Assembly (NCBI GenBank): GCA_016869895.1
Contig: VGDC01000116.1
Coordinates: 1 to 6,558, forward strand
From: Alphaproteobacteria bacterium
GTDB lineage: Bacteria > Pseudomonadota > Alphaproteobacteria > Rickettsiales > VGDC01
Direction of reading: 5' to 3'
Length of the DNA stretch: 6,558 nucleotides
Position 1 is the first letter of the stretch. Each line of letters begins with the position of its first letter. The notes below the pieces were generated by a model that was given only the letters and a program-made list of their open reading frames with translations, searched no databases and was not told the origin of the DNA. Both the position numbers and the translations under genes were made by a program. Shown here in pieces: positions 1 to 6,558 of this stretch.

Positions 1-118
1 GCACGCCGGGCTTGCCGTTCAGGAATTTCTTCAGGTTGAAGCTGTCGTCGATGCTGTTGTCAGCGAGAACGGCTGCAGCGGTGAAGTCGGGTGCGGGTTT
101 GCCTACAAGAACGGCCAT
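1..118 (-). CDS. Peroxiredoxin (AhpC/TSA, typical 2-Cys type), N-terminal part only
   Basis: Only the first 39 codons are inside the window; the gene continues past the left edge. The translation begins MAVLVGKPAPDFTAAAVLAD and continues with a DSFNLKKFLNGKPGV segment. The VGKPAPDF motif followed by a short insertion and F-x-L-x-x-x-x-x-GK is the characteristic start of AhpC/TSA-family 2-Cys peroxiredoxins, which reduce hydrogen peroxide and organic hydroperoxides in the cytoplasm using a peroxidatic cysteine. That cysteine lies about 10-15 residues beyond the visible end, so the catalytic site cannot be checked. The ATG at 116-118 is preceded by a strong AGGAGA (125-130) six bases upstream, which fixes the start. 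It has its own promoter just upstream, so it is probably transcribed separately from the ELM1 gene before it. The family assignment is firm; the subfamily (AhpC, Tsa-like or other) is not decided by this fragment. Confidence 0.85.
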   Translation of the reverse strand, partial: MAVLVGKPAPDFTAAAVLADNSIDDSFNLKKFLNGKPGV

Positions 119-124
119 TGATCG

Positions 125-130
125 TCTCCT
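125..130 (-). promoter_or_regulatory. Ribosome binding site of the peroxiredoxin gene
   Basis: On the minus strand AGGAGA lies six bases before the ATG at 118. It is close to the ideal Shine-Dalgarno sequence and is the strongest one in the window, consistent with a highly expressed antioxidant enzyme. Confidence 0.8.
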
Positions 131-156
131 AATGGATGTGGGTGGTAGAAATGTAA

Positions 157-173
157 ATTGGAATTGTTCTAAT
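157..173 (-). promoter_or_regulatory. Putative operator palindrome at the peroxiredoxin transcription start (Irr/ICE-like)
   Basis: The minus strand reads ATTAGAA-CAA-TTCCAAT. The two 7-base arms pair at 6 of 7 positions around a 3-base centre, and two of the next three outer pairs also match (154-176). The palindrome begins in the last base of the -10 box and is centred at 165, within one base of the predicted +1 (about 166). This is where a repressor would block initiation. The layout resembles the iron control element TTTAGAA-N3-TTCTAAA bound by the Fur-family haem/iron regulator Irr of alphaproteobacteria, matching 11 of its 14 defined positions. That the site is an operator, and that Irr is its ligand, are inferences; another Fur-family protein such as PerR or Fur is possible. 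Confidence 0.45.
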
Positions 174-201
174 GTATAAGGAAATCACGGCGGAGTGTCA
201 A
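173..201 (-). promoter_or_regulatory. Sigma-70 type promoter of the peroxiredoxin gene
   Basis: On the minus strand a perfect -35 box TTGACA (196-201) is followed by a 17-base spacer and a -10 box TATACA (173-178), five of six to the TATAAT consensus. Transcription would start near 166, giving a 5' leader of about 47 bases before the ATG at 118. It sits in the 118-base gap between the ELM1-family stop codon and the peroxiredoxin start. It is the only convincing promoter in the window. Confidence 0.85.
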
Positions 202-236
202 CCGCAAATCCATGCTTTTTTCACATGGCTGGTATA

Positions 237-1274
237 CTAGACTGAACGCTTGGCTTGTTCAAGCGCAGCGGGAGGATTTCCCAGCCAGCCTTTGCCGAAC
301 AAATGCGCAGCCACCGTGCCTGCGCTGTCGAGGGTCGTCTTCTTCAGCGGCGCACGGATGGCATCGGTGAAATCGGCGGTGAAGGGGAAGGCGTATCCCG
401 TGGCGATGAGTGTGTTCACGAATCGGGCGTGTTTCGCGGAGAGGGAGGCCGGTTCGAAGAAATAGACGGGCTTGCCGCTGGCACAGGCTTCCGAGCACAT
501 GGCGATGGAATCGGCGGTGATGATGATGGCATCCGCCAGTGCGAGGTAACCCATATAGGGGTTCTCTTCATCCTTCATCAGGGGGCTATAGAAGCGGTGG
601 GGCGTGTTGCCGATGGCGGCTTTCAGCGTCGCTTCGCCCTCTTTGCCCGTGCGGCGGCTGGTGCTGATGAGCAAGCTGCCTTTCAGCTTCGTGGCGAAGC
701 TGGCGGCCAGTTCTCCCAGTTTCGTCCAATCGGCTTCGGAGAAGGCGTCATGCTTGTTGCCGCCGCCCGCCAGCAGGGCGATGCGCGGCGCGGGGTGGTT
801 ATAAAGCGGCGGCAGCCATTTCTTGCGCGCTGTCTCCAGCAATTCCGGCGTGACGCGATGGGGCGCGCCCAGCACGCGCAGGATGTTGGCTGCCTCGCCG
901 TCCTTGCCGCCGCTGTGGTCGCGGTCGTGGGAGGGCAGCACGATGCAGTCGAATTCATCGGGCGCAGCATCCGGCCACATCAGCTGCACCAGCTTCACAT
1001 CGGGGTTCTGCGCTTTGATGTAACGCGCGACGGGCGCGGTGCGGCGACCTGCGGCGATGACCACATCCGGCCAGGGCGCTTTGATGCTGGCAGTGGATTC
1101 ACCGTCCAACCCGATGAGGCTTTTGCCGCGCAGGCTGTTGGGCAGTTTCACGAAGGCGTTGTAGCGGATTTCCTTGGTTTTATAGGACAAGCCGAGGCGA
1201 TCCGCCACCCCAAGGCACTGGGCGCGGTTTCCGGCGCGGTCGTCGGCTAATACCCAGACGACCGGCGGGTTCAC
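237..1274 (-). CDS. ELM1-family protein (DUF1022, GT-B-like fold), function in bacteria unknown
   Basis: This 345-residue protein carries hallmarks of the ELM1/DUF1022 family: an N-terminal WVLADDRAGNRAQCLGVA stretch (residues 7-24), an IAAGRRTAP loop (73-81), a TSRRTG loop (205-210) and a C-terminal block NPYMGYLALADAIIITADS (238-256) followed by SEACASGKPV (261-270). The last blocks resemble the nucleotide-sugar-binding half of GT-B glycosyltransferases. The plant member, ELM1, recruits a dynamin-related protein to mitochondria for fission. In bacteria the family has no proven reaction, and a sugar-transfer or envelope role is only a structural guess. No signal peptide or membrane span is seen, so it is probably cytoplasmic. 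The start is GTG at 1272-1274, overlapping the greA stop by four bases (GTGA), with no strong ribosome binding site of its own; this points to translation coupled to greA. It ends TAG at 237-239. The family call is confident. Confidence 0.85.
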   Translation of the reverse strand: MNPPVVWVLADDRAGNRAQCLGVADRLGLSYKTKEIRYNAFVKLPNSLRGKSLIGLDGESTASIKAPWPDVVIAAGRRTAPVARYIKAQNPDVKLVQLMWPDAAPDEFDCIVLPSHDRDHSGGKDGEAANILRVLGAPHRVTPELLETARKKWLPPLYNHPAPRIALLAGGGNKHDAFSEADWTKLGELAASFATKLKGSLLISTSRRTGKEGEATLKAAIGNTPHRFYSPLMKDEENPYMGYLALADAIIITADSIAMCSEACASGKPVYFFEPASLSAKHARFVNTLIATGYAFPFTADFTDAIRAPLKKTTLDSAGTVAAHLFGKGWLGNPPAALEQAKRSV

Positions 1275-1747
1275 ACGAAGTCCACTTCGACGATTTCGTA
1301 GAAACGTGCGCCTTTGGGCGTGTTCACTTCCACGGAAGAGCCCTTCTTCTTGCCGATGAGCGCGCGGGCGATGGGCGCGGTGAGCGAGATGCGTCCGTTA
1401 TCGAAATCCGCTTCGTATTCGCTGACGATCTGATAGGTCGCTTCTTCCTCGGTCTCTTCGTCCACCACCTGCACGGTCGCGCCGAATTTCACGGTGTCGC
1501 TGCCTGCGAAGGATTTGATGTCGATGACTTCCGCGATGGAGGTCTTGTATTCCAGTTCCTGAATGCGGCCTTCGATGAAGCTCTGCTTCTCGCGCGCTGC
1601 GTGGTATTCCGCGTTCTCGGACAGATCGCCGTGTTCACGCGCTTCCGCGATGGCCTTGATGACCTCCGGACGATCGGTGAATTTCAACTGGCGCAGTTCC
1701 GCTTCCATGCGTACCAGACCTTCGCTGGTGATGGGCATTTTTTCCAT
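1271..1747 (-). CDS. greA: Transcription elongation factor GreA
   Basis: This 158-residue protein has the normal GreA length and both domains. Residues 1-75 form the N-terminal coiled coil that enters the RNA polymerase secondary channel, with the acidic tip HGDLSENAEYHAARE (39-53) containing the Asp41 and Glu44 equivalents that place the catalytic magnesium. Residues about 85-158 form the FKBP-like domain, including ISLTAPIARALIGKKKG (120-136) and the closing TPKGARFYEI (143-152). GreA stimulates cleavage of RNA in backtracked elongation complexes, so stalled polymerase can resume. The chosen ATG (1745-1747) gives the start MEKMPITSEG; a second ATG three codons in is less likely because GGGAG (1757-1761) is spaced 9 bases from the first and 18 from the second. 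It lies 88 bases downstream of carB with no clear promoter, so read-through from carB is likely. Its TGA overlaps the GTG of the ELM1-family gene. Confidence 0.97.
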   Translation of the reverse strand: MEKMPITSEGLVRMEAELRQLKFTDRPEVIKAIAEAREHGDLSENAEYHAAREKQSFIEGRIQELEYKTSIAEVIDIKSFAGSDTVKFGATVQVVDEETEEEATYQIVSEYEADFDNGRISLTAPIARALIGKKKGSSVEVNTPKGARFYEIVEVDFV

Positions 1748-1756
1748 ATTAAGGCA

Positions 1757-1761
1757 CTCCC
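1757..1761 (-). promoter_or_regulatory. Ribosome binding site of greA
   Basis: GGGAG on the minus strand lies nine bases before the ATG at 1747. It supports the MEKMPIT start over the internal ATG at 1738. Confidence 0.55.
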
Positions 1762-1800
1762 GGTCTCAAAAGTTTTTTCCATGACGAAATACACCCTCCC

Positions 1801-1816
1801 CGGCCTGTGCAGGCCG
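1801..1816 (-). repeat. GC-rich hairpin in the carB-greA gap, not a standard terminator
   Basis: CGGCCT and AGGCCG form a perfect 6-bp stem around a 4-base loop (GCAC on the minus strand), located 20 bases after the carB stop codon at 1836-1838. In the transcribed direction it is followed by GGGAGGGTG rather than a run of U, so it does not meet the intrinsic-terminator pattern. It could protect the 3' end of carB mRNA, act as a partial pause site, or be chance in GC-rich sequence. The hairpin is seen directly; its role is not known. Confidence 0.4.
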
Positions 1817-1835
1817 TGGCTGAGGATGCTTTCAT

Positions 1836-5107
<3,272 letters not shown>

Positions 5108-5108
<1 letters not shown>

Positions 5109-5383
5109 TAGTTCTTCTCACCGAATTGGATGGTACGGGGGCAAATGGCGCGGCCGATGGTGTCGTTTTCAGAATAGAGGTGCTTGCGTTCCACCAGCTC
5201 GAAACCGGTGAAATAGGTGCAGGTAAGGGTCGATTGCTCCGCACCGATTTCCGCCAGCAGGTTGTTCACCGCATTGTCGGGCACTTCGACGCGGCTGGAG
5301 ACCAGCACGCCTGAAGAGGTGAACAGCAGCGCGGCATAGCCGACGATAAGCAACAGCAGGATGAGCGCGGGTAGTTTCTTCAT
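5108..5383 (-). CDS. Small single-span membrane or exported protein, YobH-like
   Basis: This 91-residue protein begins MKK and has one strongly hydrophobic segment at about residues 5-23, so it is either anchored in the inner membrane with its C-terminus outside or exported. There is no lipobox cysteine. Its pattern resembles E. coli YobH, an uncharacterised small protein: an SGVLVSS block right after the hydrophobic segment (24-30), a TCTYFTG block (54-60), and a CP pair near the end (81-82). The two cysteines (55 and 81) match the two in YobH and could form a disulfide in the periplasm. Between residues 31 and 50 it carries extra sequence not expected in YobH. The ATG (5381-5383) follows an AGGA five bases upstream that overlaps the previous stop codon, and its TAA overlaps the carB ATG. 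The gene looks real from its tight packing and ribosome binding site. The family link is from memory of the pattern and is moderate; no function is known. Confidence 0.75.
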
Positions 5384-5390
5384 GGTTTTC

Positions 5391-5702
5391 CTAGCGGTAT
5401 GTGGGTTCCGAGGTGTTTTCCTGTTTCAGCAGCGCCTGATAGATATGGCGTTCTTCGAATTGCACGATGTCGTCGAGGCTGATGCCGTGTTCGGCGGTGT
5501 GCTGTAGTTCATTATCGACCCGTGCGGTGAAGTGCACCCCTTCGCGCGCGGTGATTTCGCACCAGAAGCGTTCATTGCAGGTGCAGACCTTGGCCAGATC
5601 ACCCTCACGCAGCGCGGCAAGGCGCTTCGGCCCCGGGCGCGTGAACGTCTCCGGGTATTGTATCGCCAGTTGTTCCGCGTCTTCCCAGTGGATACCGCTC
5701 AT
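5391..5702 (-). CDS. Uncharacterised 103-residue cytoplasmic protein, possibly DUF2314-like
   Basis: I do not recognise this gene with certainty. The product has no signal peptide or membrane span. Its middle reads GDLAKVC (34-40), RFWCEITAREGVHFTARVDN (45-64) and ends the core with DDIVQFEERHIYQ (77-89). The plan 'level of G-D-x-x-K-V, F-W-x-E-I, F-x-x-x-V-D-N, D-x-I-x-F-x-x-x-H-I-Y' is that of a small beta-barrel seen in DUF2314-type proteins, whose role is unknown. Three cysteines (40, 42, 48) lie close together, two as CTC; they could bind metal or be incidental. The ATG (5700-5702) overlaps the carA TGA by four bases (ATGA) with only a weak ribosome binding site, so translation is probably coupled to carA. 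It lies 7 bases before the YobH-like gene. The codon usage and tight fit in the operon argue it is real. Confidence 0.75.
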   Translation of the reverse strand: MSGIHWEDAEQLAIQYPETFTRPGPKRLAALREGDLAKVCTCNERFWCEITAREGVHFTARVDNELQHTAEHGISLDDIVQFEERHIYQALLKQENTSEPTYR

Positions 5703-6558
5703 GACGCTTTCGCCTGCTGGGCTTTGGTCTCCATGAAGCCGATGAAACGGTCGAAGAGATAGCGGCTGTCGTGCGGGCCGGGGGAGGATTCGGGGTGGTA
5801 TTGCACGGCGAAGGCCGGTTTGCCGACCACTTCCAGCCCCGCGATGGTGCCATCGAACAGCGACACATGCGTGGCTTCCACACCCGCAGGCAGCGAGCCA
5901 TGGGAGACGACATAGCCGTGGTTTTGGCTGGTGATTTCGATTTCACCGGTCTTAAGGTTGCGGATGGGGTGGTTCGCCCCGCGATGGCCTTGGCGCATCT
6001 TCTCGGTCTTGCCGCCCAGTGCCAAGCCCATCAGCTGGTGGCCGAGGCAGATGCCGAAGAGGGGCACGCCCGCTTCCATGACACTGTGGATGACGGGGGT
6101 GGAGAAGCGTTCGGTGTTCTCCGGATCGCCGGGGCCGTTGGAGAGGAACACGCCGTCCGGCTTCAGCGCCAAGATGTCCTTCGCATTGCTGGTGGCGGGC
6201 ACGACGGTCACCTTGCAGCCGCGCTCGGCGAGGTGGCGGAAGATGTTGAACTTCGCGCCGTAATCCACGGCTACCACATGATAGAGCGGCTTGTCGTTCT
6301 TGCGGTGGCCTTCGCTGAGTGCCCAGAGGCGCTCGTTCCACTCGGCCTTGGAATGGGTGGAGACTTCCTGCGTCAGGTTGAATTCCAGCAAGTCCGGCCA
6401 TTCGGCGGCTTTCGCGCGCATCAATTCCACATCCACGTCGCCCGCCTTTTCGGCCACGAAGATGACGGCGTTCTGCGGGCCGTCCTTACGGATCTTGCGG
6501 GTGAGGGCGCGGGTGTCGATGCCGCTGATGCCCGCGATTTTGCGCTCTTCCAGCCATT
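5699..6558 (-). CDS. carA: Carbamoyl-phosphate synthase small subunit (glutaminase), 5' end outside the window
   Basis: The frame is open to the right edge (first full codon at 6554-6556), giving 285 visible residues; about the first 100 of a usual 380-400 are missing. An apparent GTG start at 6457 is internal, because the frame upstream of it encodes conserved CarA sequence (GISGIDTRALTRKIR). The visible part holds the end of the N-terminal CarA domain, then a class I glutamine amidotransferase domain. Its nucleophile motif LFGICLGHQ has the catalytic Cys codon at 6047-6049, with GGKTEKMRQGHRGANHPI after it, and the His-Glu pair is in AVQYHPESSPGPHDS. The domain releases ammonia from glutamine, which is channelled to CarB. 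The loop YGAKFNIFR and FLSNGPGDP are also family hallmarks. It ends TGA, overlapping the next ATG by four bases. All three catalytic residues are present, so it is expected to be active. Its promoter and any pyrimidine or arginine control lie outside the window. Confidence 0.97.
   Translation of the reverse strand, partial: WLEERKIAGISGIDTRALTRKIRKDGPQNAVIFVAEKAGDVDVELMRAKAAEWPDLLEFNLTQEVSTHSKAEWNERLWALSEGHRKNDKPLYHVVAVDYGAKFNIFRHLAERGCKVTVVPATSNAKDILALKPDGVFLSNGPGDPENTERFSTPVIHSVMEAGVPLFGICLGHQLMGLALGGKTEKMRQGHRGANHPIRNLKTGEIEITSQNHGYVVSHGSLPAGVEATHVSLFDGTIAGLEVVGKPAFAVQYHPESSPGPHDSRYLFDRFIGFMETKAQQAKAS

Noticed and set aside
210..228. Inverted repeat CCATG / CATGG with a 9-base A- or T-rich loop, considered as terminator of the ELM1-family gene
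   Set aside because: The stem is only five base pairs with a wide loop, and the transcribed strand has no U-run after it. It may be chance.
255..1250. Plus-strand open frame of 331 codons antisense to the ELM1-family gene
   Set aside because: It mirrors a well-supported gene, has shadow-like composition (G, R, F, H, Q rich) and no recognisable motif.
1748..1782. Short leader frame starting at ATG 1780-1782 upstream of and overlapping greA
   Set aside because: It has no ribosome binding site, is out of frame with greA, and runs into it with no conserved-looking peptide.
6455..6457. GTG as the start codon of carA
   Set aside because: The same frame continues upstream to the window edge and encodes conserved CarA residues (GISGIDTRALTRKIR), so this GTG is an internal valine.

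Overview
The window looks like a piece of alphaproteobacterial chromosome of fairly high GC content. The evidence is the close-packed minus-strand order carA ... carB - greA - ELM1-family gene, the bacterial ELM1 (DUF1022) protein itself, and the CarB C-terminal tail ending in a V-x-x-LQ-x-Y pattern that I associate with alphaproteobacterial CarB. The genus cannot be fixed from the sequence. No mobile element, CRISPR array, RNA gene or phage signature was found.

Layout, read in the direction of transcription (all genes on the minus strand, so right to left). First is the 3' three quarters of carA (5699-6558, running off the right edge). Next come two small genes between carA and carB: a 103-residue cytoplasmic protein (5391-5702) and a 91-residue single-span membrane or exported protein resembling YobH (5108-5383). 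Then come complete carB (1836-5108), greA (1271-1747) and an ELM1-family protein (237-1274). Last is the start of a typical 2-Cys peroxiredoxin gene (1-118, running off the left edge).

Junctions from carA to carB are a 4-nt overlap, a 7-nt gap and a 1-nt overlap; greA and ELM1 overlap by 4 nt. These genes are probably co-transcribed and partly translationally coupled. The only non-coding gaps are the 87-88 nt between carB and greA, which holds a GC-rich hairpin and the greA ribosome binding site, and the 118 nt between ELM1 and the peroxiredoxin gene. The second gap carries a near-consensus sigma-70 promoter (TTGACA, 17-nt spacer, TATACA) with an interrupted palindrome centred on the expected transcription start.

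Functionally, CarA and CarB form the glutamine-dependent carbamoyl-phosphate synthetase that feeds pyrimidine and arginine synthesis. GreA rescues backtracked RNA polymerase. The ELM1-family protein has no established bacterial function. The peroxiredoxin removes peroxides and appears to be a separately regulated unit. Most of the window is housekeeping. The points worth a second look are the operator-like palindrome, which resembles the iron control element bound by the Fur-family regulator Irr, and the two small genes placed between carA and carB. I see no convincing new multi-gene system.
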